Assembly (NCBI RefSeq): GCF_050510895.1
Contig: NZ_JBNINT010000001.1
Location: forward strand, 1,798,001-1,862,000
Source of the DNA: Pannonibacter phragmitetus_B
GTDB lineage: Bacteria > Pseudomonadota > Alphaproteobacteria > Rhizobiales > Stappiaceae
Direction of reading: 5' to 3'
DNA length: 64,000 nucleotides
Shown: one piece after another, positions 47,487 to 57,261 of the stretch
Layout of the letters: each line of letters begins with the position of its first letter
How positions within the stretch are numbered: position 1 is the first letter of the stretch
Translations under genes and position numbers: made by a program
Notes under the pieces: model-generated
The model's input: only the letters and a program-made list of their open reading frames with translations
Told to the model about the DNA's origin: nothing
Databases searched by the model: none

Positions 47487-49269
47487 TCACTTGGCCGGGA
47501 GATTGAGCCGCAGATGCAGCTCCCGCAGCTGTTCGTTGCTGGGCGGCGTCGGCGCGCCCATCAGAAGGTCCTGCGCCTGCTGGTTCATCGGGAACAGCGA
47601 CACTTCACGCAGGTTCTTTGCCCCCACCAGCAGCATGATGATGCGGTCCACACCAGCAGCCATGCCGCCATGGGGCGGTGCGCCATACTGGAAGGCACGG
47701 TAGAGGCCGCCGAAGCGCTCTTCCACATCCGCAGCGCTCAGGCCGACCTTCTCGAAGGCCTTGACCATCAGCTCCGGCGACTGGTTACGGATCGAGCCGG
47801 ACGCAATCTCGAAGCCATTGCAGACCATGTCATACTGATAGGCCTTGATGGTGAGCGGGTCCTGGTTCTCCAGTGCCTCCATGCCGCCCTGCGGCATCGA
47901 GAAGGGGTTGTGGGCGAAGTCGAGCTTCTTCTCGTCCTCATTCCACTCATAGAACGGGAAGTCCACAATCCAGCACAGCTCGAACCGGTCGCGGTCCACG
48001 AGGTTCAGATCCTCGCCCGCACGGGTGCGTGCTTCACCGGCAAACTTGTAGAACTTCGCCGGGTCGCCTGCGACGAAGAAGGCGGCATCACCGTCCTCAA
48101 GGCCGAGCTGCTGGCGGATCGCTTCGGTGCGCTCCTCGCCGATGTTCTTGGCAATGGGGCCTGCGCCTTCCAGCACATCGCCTTCCTTGCGCCAGAAGAT
48201 ATAGCCGAGGCCCGGCTGGCCCTGTCCCTGCGCCCAGGAGTTCATCCGGTCACAGAAAGCACGGCTGCCGCCGGTCTTGGCCGGAATGGCCCAGACCTGG
48301 TTGCGCTCGTCTTCCAGCATGCGTGCGAAAATCTTGAAGCCTGAGCCACGGAAATGGTCAGACACTTCCTGCATGACAATCGGGTTGCGCAGGTCCGGCT
48401 TGTCGGAGCCGTACATGCGGATCGAGATCGTCATAGGCGATGCGGCGGAAGGTCTGCGTCACCGGCTTGCCTTCGGCAAACTCCTCGAAGATGCCGCGGA
48501 TCACCGGTTCCATGGTGGTCCACACGTCTTCCTGCGTGACGAAGCTCATCTCGAGGTCGAGCTGGTAGAACTCGCCCGGCAGGCGGTCAGCGCGCGGGTC
48601 CTCATCGCGGAAGCAAGGAGCAATCTGGAAATAGCGGTCGAAGCCCGCCATCATCAGAAGCTGCTTGTACTGCTGCGGTGCTTGCGGCAGCGCGTAGAAG
48701 GTGCCCGGATGAATGCGGCTCGGCACCAGGAAGTCACGCGCGCCTTCCGGCGAGGAGGCAGTCAGGATCGGCGTCGAATATTCGGTGAAGCCACCCTGAG
48801 TCATTTCGCGGCGCATGGCGGCGATGATCTGTGTGCGCTTGACGATGTTCTTGTGCAGCGTCTCGCGGCGCAGATCGAGGAAGCGGTAGGTCAGGCGGAC
48901 GTCTTCGGGATACTCCTGCTCACCGAACACCGGCAGCGGCAGCTCCTTGGCAGCGCCCAGCACTTCCATATCGCGGATGAACAGCTCGATCTCGCCAGTC
49001 GGCAGACCGGAATTCACCGTCTCGGCCGTGCGGGCCTTCACTTCGCCGTCGATGCGGATGCACCATTCGGAACGGACGGTTTCAGCCAGTTTGAAGGCGG
49101 CGCTGTCAGGGTCAACCACGCACTGGGTGATGCCGTAATGGTCACGCAGGTCGATGAAAAGAAGCCCGCCATGATCGCGCACGCGGTGAACCCAGCCCGA
49201 CAGGCGAACGGTTTCCCCAACGTGGCTCGCGCGCAATTGGCCGCAAGTGTGGCTCCGGTAGCGGTGCAT
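47487..49269 (-). CDS. aspS: Aspartyl-tRNA synthetase (frameshifted)
   Basis: About 593 residues, the bacterial-type AspRS with the GAD insertion. It begins with MHRYRSHTCGQLRASHVGET and VRLSGWVHRVRDHGGLLFID (OB fold). Class II motifs include FLVPSRIHPGTFYALPQAPQ (motif 2 approach), CFRDEDPRADRLPGEFYQLD, and AGVDRIIMLLVGAKNLREVS (motif 3). The frame breaks at 48423-48429, where the minus strand reads GATCTCG; GATTCG gives AYDDSIRMYGSDKPDLRNP. Essential gene, so a consensus error is likely. Probably the non-discriminating form, but this cannot be decided here. Confidence 0.94.
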
Positions 49270-49630
49270 GCAGTCCTCGACAATCTCGGCAATGAACAGG
49301 TGGCGCGCCCCGCAAAAGGGCACGCAATCGTTCGTGCGACAAACTACTTTGTGCTGCCAAAGTCAAGACGCAGGCGGGTTTCCTCCCCGCGCCGCGCCTT
49401 TGCCTGCCTGAAGCTCCGGGGAAGAACGGACGGACCAATCACTTTCCGTGAAGTGGCCATTCACGGCTTGAACTGTTTTCACCGGCGGACGCAAGGTAAA
49501 ACAGGATAGAAGAGAACTTCAGGCAGCATAAGGCCTTGAGTCGGTGCCTCCGGACACCGCAACGGGCCAGCGGAACAAGAAGCGCACGCATGCGCCCTCC
49601 GCCACGTCAACGCCCCTTCCAGAGAAACCG
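49270..49630. other. Divergent intergenic region aspS/MFS
   Basis: About 360 bases with no plausible gene. It must contain both promoters. I see no clear palindrome, riboswitch or hairpin. Confidence 0.4.
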
Positions 49631-50869
49631 ATGTCAACGATCCGTCCGCTCATCCCCCTTCTCGCCACGGCCGGCATTCTCATCGGCGGCAACGGCCTGC
49701 AGGGAACCTTCATCTCGCTGCGCGCGCTGGAGGAAGGCTTTTCACCACAGACCATCGGCGTCATCGGCACGGGCTACAACATCGGCTTTGCCGTGGGCTG
49801 CATCTACATCACGCGGATCATCCGCGCCATCGGGCACATCCGCGCCTTTTGCGCCCTGGCTGCGATTGCTGCCGCCGCTTCCATGCTGATGCTGCTCTAC
49901 ATTGCACCCCTGCCCTGGTTCCTGATGCGTCTCGTTCAGGGCCTTTGCATTGCCGGGCTCTTTGCGGTGGTGGAAAGCTGGCTGAATGCCCGGGTGACCA
50001 ACGCCAACCGCGCCCGGACCCTCTCCATTTACCGCTTTGTGGATCTGGGCGCCGTTACGCTTGGGCAGTACATCATCCCGGCGGTCGGGGTCAGCGGCTT
50101 CGAGCTCTTCGTCATAATCGCCATGACGCTGACGCTCTCGCTGGTGCCAATCTCCCTTACGGACCGCACCAGTCCGGCAGTTCCGGAGCATGTGCGCTTC
50201 GATGTGCGGGTGCTGTGGAAGGTGTCGCCACTGGCGACAATCGGCTGCATCGTCGTCGGTTTCACCAACGCCAGCTTCCGCTCGCTTGGCCCCGTCTATG
50301 CCGATGGTATCGGCATGGACGTCACAGCCATCGCCACATTCATGAGCGCGGGCATCTTTGCCGGCGTGGTTCTGCAATATCCGCTGGGGCACTATTCGGA
50401 CAAGCTGGACCGGCGGCTGATCATCCTGATCGCCACCTTTGGCTCCTTCGTCTCCGGCATCTTCCTGGCACAGGTAGCTGGCGATAGCATCTGGCTCAAT
50501 TATCTGGGCATCTTCGCCTTCGGCGCCTTTGCCATGCCGCTTTATTCGCTTTGCTCTGCGCATGCCAATGACCACGCGGCGCCTGGCCAGCATGCGCTCA
50601 TCTCGGCTGGAACCCTGTTCTTCTGGTCAGTCGGAGCCATCGCCGGGCCGCTCTTTGCCTCGATGCTGATGGGCCGCTACGGACCGCATTCCCTCTTCTG
50701 GTACACAGCCGCCGTGCAGGGACTGTTCATGATCTACACGGTGATGCGGATGATGCAGCGCGAAGGCGTTCCGGCAGAAGACCGCCGCAGTCGTTTCCGC
50801 TCCCTGCTGCGCACCTCAGCCTTCTTTGCCAAGTTGGCGGGATCGGGAAACGCGAAGGAAAAGCCCTGA
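49631..50869 (+). CDS. MFS transporter, YcaD-like
   Basis: 412 residues with 12 membrane segments. It includes IPLLATAGILIGGNGLQGTF, GYNIGFAVGCIYITRIIRAI, SWLNARVTNANRARTLSIYR (the YcaD-type loop) and LGHYSDKLDRRLIILIATFG. The C-terminus is Arg-rich and cytoplasmic. The ATG at 49631 was chosen because the first helix begins 5 residues later. Substrate unknown. Confidence 0.86.
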   Translation: MSTIRPLIPLLATAGILIGGNGLQGTFISLRALEEGFSPQTIGVIGTGYNIGFAVGCIYITRIIRAIGHIRAFCALAAIAAAASMLMLLYIAPLPWFLMRLVQGLCIAGLFAVVESWLNARVTNANRARTLSIYRFVDLGAVTLGQYIIPAVGVSGFELFVIIAMTLTLSLVPISLTDRTSPAVPEHVRFDVRVLWKVSPLATIGCIVVGFTNASFRSLGPVYADGIGMDVTAIATFMSAGIFAGVVLQYPLGHYSDKLDRRLIILIATFGSFVSGIFLAQVAGDSIWLNYLGIFAFGAFAMPLYSLCSAHANDHAAPGQHALISAGTLFFWSVGAIAGPLFASMLMGRYGPHSLFWYTAAVQGLFMIYTVMRMMQREGVPAEDRRSRFRSLLRTSAFFAKLAGSGNAKEKP

Positions 50870-50890
50870 GGGCGCATTACGCACAGGATA

Positions 50891-51508
50891 TCAATCCAGC
50901 GCCTGAATGAGCGGGTGCCATTGCGCCAGAACGTCAGCAGGAGCCGCAGGCGGATCAAAAACACTGGTTCCACCGGCAGCATGGCGGGCATAGATCACCC
51001 GGTCGGAAATTTCCGTCAGCAGCGGATAACCTGCCTCCAGCGTCTGCTGTTGCAGGAGCATTTGATCCGCGCGGCTGCGCCGGACCCTGTTGGCCACTAC
51101 AAGAATCTCCGCCTTGCCCTTGCGGATGCGTTTCATGTCTGCGAGCCGCCTGAGAAACGCTGCCGTTGCATCCCAGTCGAAGGCGGAGGGCATCACCGGA
51201 ACCACAATATCATCCGCTTCGCCCACCAGTTCCTTTGCCTTCTCGCCCCGCAGACCGCCGGGACCGTCGATGAAGACAAAGCCATGGCTGAAGGACGGCA
51301 TGTCATGCTGCCCCTTGCTCCAGTCGAGCCCATGGATCACCGGCAAGCCCTGCGCCCGCCGTTTCAGCCAGCCGAGCGAAGAGCGCTGGCGGTCGGCATC
51401 AGCAAGAAACACCCGCTCTCCCCTCACGGCGAAGGCGGCAGCCAATGTTGTGGCAAAGGAGGTCTTGCCGCAGCCGCCCTTGCTGTTGACGATGAGAATC
51501 CTGCGCAT
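50891..51508 (-). CDS. ParA-family ATPase, orphan
   Basis: 205 residues. Deviant Walker A NSKGGCGKTSFATTLAAAFA, switch region VFLADADRQRSSLGWLKRRA and Walker B-like FVFIDGPGGLRG. The small size, and the lack of a ParB gene or parS-like repeats nearby, argue against chromosome partition. Orphan ParA/MinD relatives position other cargo, such as chemotaxis or polar complexes. Start at 51508; it converges on the YcaD-like gene. Confidence 0.88.
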   Translation of the reverse strand: MRRILIVNSKGGCGKTSFATTLAAAFAVRGERVFLADADRQRSSLGWLKRRAQGLPVIHGLDWSKGQHDMPSFSHGFVFIDGPGGLRGEKAKELVGEADDIVVPVMPSAFDWDATAAFLRRLADMKRIRKGKAEILVVANRVRRSRADQMLLQQQTLEAGYPLLTEISDRVIYARHAAGGTSVFDPPAAPADVLAQWHPLIQALD

Positions 51509-51635
51509 GAAGCTGTCCTCCGGGCGTGAGACTTGCGCAGGTGTTCCCCTCGCGCAACCCCGCAGCGCAACATTAAAAAGACTGTCTGTTTCATGGCGAC
51601 AAAATGGCAAGTCTGCGGTATAGACCAGAGTTACC

Positions 51636-52811
51636 ATGAATCTGATCACCACCACTTCTGACCTCGCCGACGCCTGCAAGCGCCTTGCTGCTCATGATTA
51701 CGTGACTGTAGACACGGAATTCCTGCGCGAGACGACATTCTGGCCGAAGCTCTGCGTCATCCAGCTGGCTGGCCCGGATGATGCTTTCATCGTCGATGCA
51801 TTGGCTACGGGGCTTGATCTTGCGCCCTTCTTCGAGCTGATGCGCGATCAGGCTGTCATCAAGGTCTTCCACGCCGCCCGGCAGGATATCGAGATTGTCT
51901 ATCATCTCGGCGGACTGATCCCGACGCCTCTTTTCGACACACAGGTCGCGGCAATGGTCTGCGGCTTTGGCGACTCGGTCTCCTATGACCAGCTGGTGCA
52001 GCGCATCACCGGTGCGCGCATCGACAAATCCTCCCGCTTCACCGACTGGGCCCGCAGGCCTCTGACCCAGAAGCAGCTGGAATATGCGCTGGCGGATGTG
52101 ACCTACCTGCGTGATGTCTATCTGTTCCTCAAGGCCAACCTTGCCGAGCAGAACCGGATCAACTGGGTCGGCGACGAGATGCAGGTGCTCTTGTCGGAAA
52201 GGACCTACCGCACCGAGCCGGAAGAGGCGTGGCAGCGCCTGAAGATGCGCGTGCGCAAGCCCATCGAACTTGCAGTCCTCATGGAAGTCGCCGCATGGCG
52301 CGAACGCGAGGCTCAGTCCCGAGACGTTCCGCGCTCCCGCGTGCTGAAGGACGATGCCATCTACGAGATTGCAGCCCAGCAGCCGGGCAATGCAGAGGCC
52401 CTCAGCCGCCTGCGCACCATCCCGCGCGGCTTCGAGCGTTCCAAGCAGGCAGAGGATATCCTCAAGGCCGTGAATGCTGCGATGAGCCTGCCCAAGGAAA
52501 AGCTCCCGAAGCTGCCCAAGGGCCGTCAGGCGCCCGATGGCTCCGCGGCTGCCGTGGACCTTCTGAAGGTGCTGCTGAAGCTCGTCAGCGAGCAGCAAGG
52601 CGTAGCCGCCAAGGTCATCGCCACCGTGGAAGATCTGGAACAGATCGCCGCCGATGATCAGGCTGATGTGCCCGCGCTGGAAGGCTGGCGTCGGGAAATG
52701 TTCGGTGAGATGGCCTTGAAGCTCAAGCGCGGCGAAATCGCCCTCGCCTTCGACGGCCGCCAGGTCGTGGCGCTGGATCAGCCAGCCAAGTCCAAGGCTG
52801 CGGCGGAGTAA
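51636..52811 (+). CDS. rnd: Ribonuclease D
   Basis: 3'-5' exoribonuclease in tRNA maturation. 391 residues. DEDDy catalytic motifs: YVTVDTEFLRETTFWPKLCV, KVFHAARQDIEIVYHLGG and LEYALADVTYLRDVYLFLK. The HRDC domains follow, with EVAAWREREAQSRDVPRSRV. It is divergent from the ParA gene and closed by a strong terminator. Confidence 0.95.
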   Translation: MNLITTTSDLADACKRLAAHDYVTVDTEFLRETTFWPKLCVIQLAGPDDAFIVDALATGLDLAPFFELMRDQAVIKVFHAARQDIEIVYHLGGLIPTPLFDTQVAAMVCGFGDSVSYDQLVQRITGARIDKSSRFTDWARRPLTQKQLEYALADVTYLRDVYLFLKANLAEQNRINWVGDEMQVLLSERTYRTEPEEAWQRLKMRVRKPIELAVLMEVAAWREREAQSRDVPRSRVLKDDAIYEIAAQQPGNAEALSRLRTIPRGFERSKQAEDILKAVNAAMSLPKEKLPKLPKGRQAPDGSAAAVDLLKVLLKLVSEQQGVAAKVIATVEDLEQIAADDQADVPALEGWRREMFGEMALKLKRGEIALAFDGRQVVALDQPAKSKAAAE

Positions 52812-52834
52812 TCCGGCAGGCAGTCTGACTATTG

Positions 52835-52874
52835 AAAAAGCCCCCGGCGCCGAAAGGTTCCGGGGGCTTTTTTT
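52835..52874 (+). terminator. rnd terminator
   Basis: AAAAAGCCCCCGG and CCGGGGGCTTTTTTT pair around the loop CGCCGAAAGGTT, ending in seven T residues, 24 bases after the rnd stop. Confidence 0.92.
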
Positions 52875-52896
52875 GTTCCTGCAACTCGCCACCCGG

Positions 52897-53065
52897 CGTC
52901 GCCCTGGGCGGAGCGGAGCGCAGACCCGGGGTCTACTCGCTTGCAGAGCAGCGAAATGAACCGCGAAGGCGCGGCAGGCGCACGAGATTATCTATTTCTC
53001 ACCTTCAGCAGATTTCGGAAACTCTCTGCAAATGAGTGGTCCCCGGCTCAAAGGCCGGGGCGACA
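52897..53065. repeat. Dispersed inverted-repeat element, copy B
   Basis: The head (52897-52949) reads CGTCGCCCTGGGCGGAGCGG, then AGACCCGGGGTCTACTCGCT and TGCAGAGC. The tail (53019-53065) reads AACTCTCTGCAAATGAGTGG, then TCCCCGGCTCAAAGGCCGGG and GCGACA. Head and tail are imperfect inverted repeats, and both match copy C closely while the middle of about 70 bases differs. Non-coding, between rnd and eno. Confidence 0.75.
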
Positions 53066-53136
53066 CTGCGGTGAGTGGCAAGGCAGAGCAAAAAACCACC
53101 GCCTCCATAGCCAGAATAGGAACAGTCAGAAACAAT

Positions 53137-53166
53137 AGCCCCCGGAACCTTACGGCTCCGGGGGCC
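53137..53166 (-). terminator. Putative eno terminator hairpin
   Basis: On the minus strand GGCCCCCGGAGCC-GTAA-GGTTCCGGGGGCT forms a stable hairpin 26 bases past the eno stop. The following T run is weak (ATTGTTTC), so efficiency is uncertain. Confidence 0.6.
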
Positions 53167-53192
53167 TCAAACTCAGCAGACCTTCAGGCCAA

Positions 53193-54467
53193 TCAAGCTT
53201 TCAGGATAGAGCGGCCGGCGAAACGGGCCTGGGAGCCCAGTTCCTGCTCAATGCGCAGCAGCTGGTTGTACTTGGCAAGCCGGTCGGAACGGGCCAGCGA
53301 GCCGGTCTTGATCTGGCCGCAGTTGGTGGCAACGGCGAGGTCGGCAATGGTTGCGTCCTCGGTTTCGCCTGAACGGTGCGACATGACGGCGGTGTAACCA
53401 GCCTTATGGGCGGTTTCCACGGCATCCAGCGTCTCGGTCAGGGAGCCGATCTGGTTCACCTTCACGAGGATCGAGTTGGCGGTCGCGCTGGCGATGCCCT
53501 GGCGCAGACGGCTGGTGTTGGTCACGAACAGGTCGTCGCCCACCAGCTGCACGCGGTTGCCGCAGAGCTCGGTCACGGCCTTCCAGCCGGCCCAGTCGTC
53601 TTCGGCCATGCCATCTTCGATCGAGATGATCGGGTAGCGGGCCGAAAGATCAGCTAGGTAAGCCGCCATCTGGTCGGAGTCGAGCGTCTTGCCTTCACCG
53701 GCCAGAACGTACTTGCCGTCCTTGTAGAACTCGGTGGAAGCAGCGTCGAGCGCGAGGTAGATGTCCTCACCCGGCTTGTAACCGGCCTTCTCGATGGCCT
53801 TCATGACGAAGCCGATGGCAGCGTCGGTCGACTCGAGGTTCGGCGCAAAGCCGCCTTCGTCACCCACGTTGGTGTTGTGACCGGCGTCCTTCAGGGCCTT
53901 CTTCAGCGTGTGGAACACTTCCGCACCCATGCGCAGTGCCTCGGAGAAGTTCTCCGCGCCCACCGGCATGATCATGAATTCCTGGAAGTCGATCGGGTTG
54001 TCGGCATGGGCGCCGCCGTTGATGATGTTCATCATCGGAACCGGCAGCATGCGGGAAGCCGCGCCGCCAACGTAGCGGTAAAGCGGCAGGCCGGAGGACT
54101 GGGCAGCGGCCTTGGCAACGGCCAGCGACACGCCGAGGATGGCGTTGGCGCCGAGGCGGCCCTTGTTCGGGGTGCCGTCCAGCTCGATCATGGTCTGGTC
54201 GATGTGGATCTGGTCTTCGGCGTCGAGACCACCGATGGTGTCGAAGATTTCGCCGTTGACGGCATCGACGGCCTTCAGCACGCCCTTGCCCAGGTAACGC
54301 GCACCGCCGTCGCGCAGCTCGACTGCCTCATGCGCACCGGTCGAAGCACCGGAAGGTACGCCGGCGCGGCCAAAGGCACCGTCTTCCAGCAGAACGTCCA
54401 CTTCGACGGTCGGGTTGCCGCGGCTGTCCAGAATTTCGCGCGCCGTGATATCGACAATGGCGGTCAT
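53193..54467 (-). CDS. eno: Enolase
   Basis: 2-phosphoglycerate to phosphoenolpyruvate in glycolysis. 424 residues. AREILDSRGNPTVEVDVLLE, GRAGVPSGASTGAHEAVELR, NIINGGAHADNPIDFQEFMI, SIEDGMAEDDWAGW, VQLVGDDLFVTN and AVMSHRSGETEDATIADLAV are all intact. A good AAGGAGAT lies before the ATG. Upstream of kdsA's 3' end on the same strand; the intervening 121 bases leave linkage unclear. Confidence 0.98.
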   Translation of the reverse strand: MTAIVDITAREILDSRGNPTVEVDVLLEDGAFGRAGVPSGASTGAHEAVELRDGGARYLGKGVLKAVDAVNGEIFDTIGGLDAEDQIHIDQTMIELDGTPNKGRLGANAILGVSLAVAKAAAQSSGLPLYRYVGGAASRMLPVPMMNIINGGAHADNPIDFQEFMIMPVGAENFSEALRMGAEVFHTLKKALKDAGHNTNVGDEGGFAPNLESTDAAIGFVMKAIEKAGYKPGEDIYLALDAASTEFYKDGKYVLAGEGKTLDSDQMAAYLADLSARYPIISIEDGMAEDDWAGWKAVTELCGNRVQLVGDDLFVTNTSRLRQGIASATANSILVKVNQIGSLTETLDAVETAHKAGYTAVMSHRSGETEDATIADLAVATNCGQIKTGSLARSDRLAKYNQLLRIEQELGSQARFAGRSILKA

Positions 54468-54588
54468 TCGTATCTCCTTGAGATCAGCCCGGCCGGCCCT
54501 CCGGCACGGGCAATGTAGCTGCCAGACAGGCGTCCGGCCATTTCACAGCTGCAAGCAGCAGTCTCAGTGGACCGCCGCAGGAGCAAAC

Positions 54589-55431
54589 TCAGGACTGCGC
54601 GGCAGCTTTCACCACGCGGTCAATGTCGCGCACCGTCTTCAGCAGCGCGCCAAGGTCCTTCAGAGGCACCATGTTCGGACCATCGGACGGTGCGTTGTCC
54701 GGGTCGTCATGGGTCTCGACAAAGAGCCCTGCGATGCCGGCAGCGGCTGCCGCCCGGGCAAGAACCGGCACCATGGTGCGGTCACCGCCCGACGAAGCGC
54801 CCTGCCCGCCCGGCTGCTGCACCGAGTGGGTGGCATCGAACACAACTGGCGCACCGGTACGCGCCATGATGGGAAGAGAGCGCATGTCCGTGACAAGCGT
54901 ATTATAGCCGAAGGACGCGCCGCGCTCCGTCAGCAGCACATTCGGATTGCCGCTCTCGACGATCTTCGCCAGCACATTGGCCATGTCCCAGGGAGCCAGG
55001 AACTGGCCCTTCTTCACATTCACCGTCCGCCCGGTCTGGGCAGCAGCAACGAGAAGATCCGTCTGACGGCAGAGGAAGGCGGGGATCTGAAGGATATCAA
55101 CAACTTCCGCAACCGGCGCGCACTGGGCCTCGTTGTGGATGTCGGTGATCACCGGCATGCCGAAGGTCTCGCGCACCTCGGCGAAAACCGGCAGGGCTTC
55201 CTTGAGCCCGATACCGCGCCTGCCCTTCAGAGAGGTGCGGTTTGCCTTGTCGAAGGAGCTTTTGAAGACAACGGGAATGCCGAGATTTCCGGCGATTTCC
55301 TTCACCGCCGCTGCCATCTCCAGCGCGTGGGCGCGGCTTTCCATCTGACAGGGACCGGCAATGAGAGAGAAAGGCGCGTCATTGCTGAACGTGACGTTGC
55401 CAACAACGACTTCCTTGTTCGGAGTCACCAT
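54589..55431 (-). CDS. kdsA: KDO-8-phosphate synthase
   Basis: Condenses arabinose-5-phosphate with PEP for the lipopolysaccharide inner core. 280 residues. FSLIAGPCQMESRAHALEMA, VFKSSFDKANRTSLKGRRGI, GMPVITDIHNEAQCAPVAEV (the Cys of metal-dependent enzymes may be QC in this motif), PAFLCRQTDLLVAAAQTGRT and VVFDATHSVQQPGGQGASSG are visible. The start at 55431 has AAAGGATGA upstream. The kdsA-eno neighbourhood is usual in alphaproteobacteria. Confidence 0.96.
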   Translation of the reverse strand: MVTPNKEVVVGNVTFSNDAPFSLIAGPCQMESRAHALEMAAAVKEIAGNLGIPVVFKSSFDKANRTSLKGRRGIGLKEALPVFAEVRETFGMPVITDIHNEAQCAPVAEVVDILQIPAFLCRQTDLLVAAAQTGRTVNVKKGQFLAPWDMANVLAKIVESGNPNVLLTERGASFGYNTLVTDMRSLPIMARTGAPVVFDATHSVQQPGGQGASSGGDRTMVPVLARAAAAAGIAGLFVETHDDPDNAPSDGPNMVPLKDLGALLKTVRDIDRVVKAAAQS

Positions 55432-55651
55432 GCGCAGATCATCCTTTGGGCGTAGGGGCCAACGGGGGTCTGCATACAGGCCTTTTGCCGCTGCCGCAAC
55501 TGCGCAGAGCCGCAGGCAACCGCGTTTCGCATATGCGAAAAATTTGATATTCAGGCGGCGTTGCTTATATTCTTGCCATGTTTCGGCGTAAGCGTGAGCA
55601 ACGCAAGACATATTGACCGGACCAACTGTCCACGTGTTTCAGGAGTATTTC

Positions 55652-56542
55652 ATGAGCAGACCGATCCGCAAGGCCGTATTGCCGGTGGCAGGTCTCGGTA
55701 CGCGTTTTCTCCCCGCGACCAAGGCCGTTCCGAAAGAGATGCTCACGATTGTTGACCGCCCGATCATCCAGCACGTGGTGGACGAAGCCCGCGCTGCCGG
55801 TATCGAGCACATTGTTTTCGTGACGGGCCGCAACAAGCACGTCATCGAAGATCACTTCGACATCAATTATGAGCTGGAAGACACCCTGCGCCGCCGCAAC
55901 AAAGCCGCCGCGCTGGAACTTCTCGACAAGATTCGCCCGGATGCGGGCACCACAAGCTTTACCCGCCAGCAGGAGCCATTGGGTCTGGGCCATGCCATCT
56001 GGTGCGCCCGCGACATCATCGGGAATGAGCCCTTCGCCATTCTTCTGCCGGACGTGATCGTCAAGTCGCAGAAGAGCTGCCTCGCACAGATGGTTGACGT
56101 CTACAACGAGCGCGGCGGCAACGTCATCGCCGTTGAAGAAGTTCCGGAAGACCAGACCCATCAGTACGGTATCGTCAAGCTGGCGAATGGCCCGCGCAAC
56201 CGCGCCATGCCAATCGAAGGCATGGTGGAAAAGCCGGCTCCGGGCACCTCTCCGTCGAACCTGATGATCACCGGCCGCTACATCCTTCAGCCGGAAATCT
56301 TCCAGCTGCTCTCCGACCAGGAGAAAGGTGCAGGCGGTGAGATCCAGCTGACCGACAGCATGATCAAACTGATGGAGAACCAGACCTTCACCTCGCTTCA
56401 GTTCGAGGGCCGGTCCTATGACTGCGGCTCCAAGATCGGCTTCATCGCCGCCAACATCGCCTTCGGCCTCGAACAGGCCGACATTTCGGGTGAGCTGATG
56501 ACGATCATGTCCGACCTGACCCGCGCCAAGGCCGCCGAGTAA
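55652..56542 (+). CDS. galU: UTP-glucose-1-phosphate uridylyltransferase
   Basis: Makes UDP-glucose for envelope polysaccharides. 296 residues. AVLPVAGLGTRFLPATKAVP, KEMLTIVDRPIIQHVVDEAR, FVTGRNKHVIEDHFD, QQEPLGLGHAIWCARD and FAILLPDVIV are family signatures. AGGAG six bases before the ATG fixes the start. Divergent from kdsA, closed by a terminator. Confidence 0.97.
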   Translation: MSRPIRKAVLPVAGLGTRFLPATKAVPKEMLTIVDRPIIQHVVDEARAAGIEHIVFVTGRNKHVIEDHFDINYELEDTLRRRNKAAALELLDKIRPDAGTTSFTRQQEPLGLGHAIWCARDIIGNEPFAILLPDVIVKSQKSCLAQMVDVYNERGGNVIAVEEVPEDQTHQYGIVKLANGPRNRAMPIEGMVEKPAPGTSPSNLMITGRYILQPEIFQLLSDQEKGAGGEIQLTDSMIKLMENQTFTSLQFEGRSYDCGSKIGFIAANIAFGLEQADISGELMTIMSDLTRAKAAE

Positions 56543-56568
56543 GCGGCACTCCGGAGACGGACGAGGTC

Positions 56569-56595
56569 AAGGGGCGGAGCGATCCGCCCCTTTTT
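56569..56595 (+). terminator. galU terminator
   Basis: GGGGCGGA-GCGA-TCCGCCCC followed by TTTTT, 27 bases after the galU stop; a perfect 8-bp stem with a tetraloop. Confidence 0.9.
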
Positions 56596-56698
56596 GTGTC
56601 CAGAATCCGTCTCTTCCCAAAAACGTGACGAAACAGGCAGATCCCTTTTCCGGTTTATGGCGTAATCTTCTCATGTTCCCCACGTGAGGAGACGTGTC

Positions 56699-57160
56699 AT
56701 GAACGCAGCAGCCAAGGGAGTGATGTGGGTTCTGGCAGGCAGTCTGGGTCTTTTCATAACGCCAGACCCTGCAGCGGTCAGGCTCGGGCCTCAGGCAGTC
56801 CACGCCGAAGAAGCCTCGGGCCTGGAGTTCCGGCAGCTGATCCAGCAGCAGATGCAGGCCTTCCGGCGCAATGACGCTGCAGGGGCCTTTTCGTTTGCGA
56901 CGCCCGGATTGCAGAAGCAGTTCATGACGCCGGACATCTTCATCAACATGGTGAGGGAGGTCTACATGCCCGTCTACCGGCCAAAGAGCGTCAGCTTCGG
57001 CAAGCTGCGGCAGACGAAAGGCGGGCCCGTGCAGGAGGTCTTCGTCACCGGGCCAGATGGCGACGACTGGCTGGCGCTCTATTCCTTTGCAAAGCGTGAG
57101 GACGGCACCTGGGGTATCTCCGGCTGCATCCTGCGCAAGGACAAAGGTTTTCAGGCCTGA
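56699..57160 (+). CDS. DUF4864-family exported protein
   Basis: 153 residues. N-terminal hydrophobic signal (GVMWVLAGSLGLFITPDPAA) with likely cleavage near VHAEE. The mature part has FRQLIQQQMQAFRRNDAAGA, FSFATPGLQKQFM, VREVYMPVYRPKSVSFGKLR, WLALYSFAKREDGTWGISGC and ILRKDKGF, the DUF4864 pattern, an NTF2-like fold of unknown function. GAGGAG lies upstream of the ATG at 56699. Monocistronic. Confidence 0.82.
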   Translation: MNAAAKGVMWVLAGSLGLFITPDPAAVRLGPQAVHAEEASGLEFRQLIQQQMQAFRRNDAAGAFSFATPGLQKQFMTPDIFINMVREVYMPVYRPKSVSFGKLRQTKGGPVQEVFVTGPDGDDWLALYSFAKREDGTWGISGCILRKDKGFQA

Positions 57161-57261
57161 GGTATTCTTACGCCACTCCGGCACAAAATCCGAGGACTGG
57201 GGCGAGAGGATACAATCTGTCAAGCAGCGGAAGTGGGAGCGCGGCCGCAAGGCCTATGCTG

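Noticed and set aside
50891..51508. Chromosome partition locus or plasmid origin around the ParA protein
   Set aside because: There is no parB, no parS-like repeats and no replication gene; neighbours are unrelated housekeeping genes.
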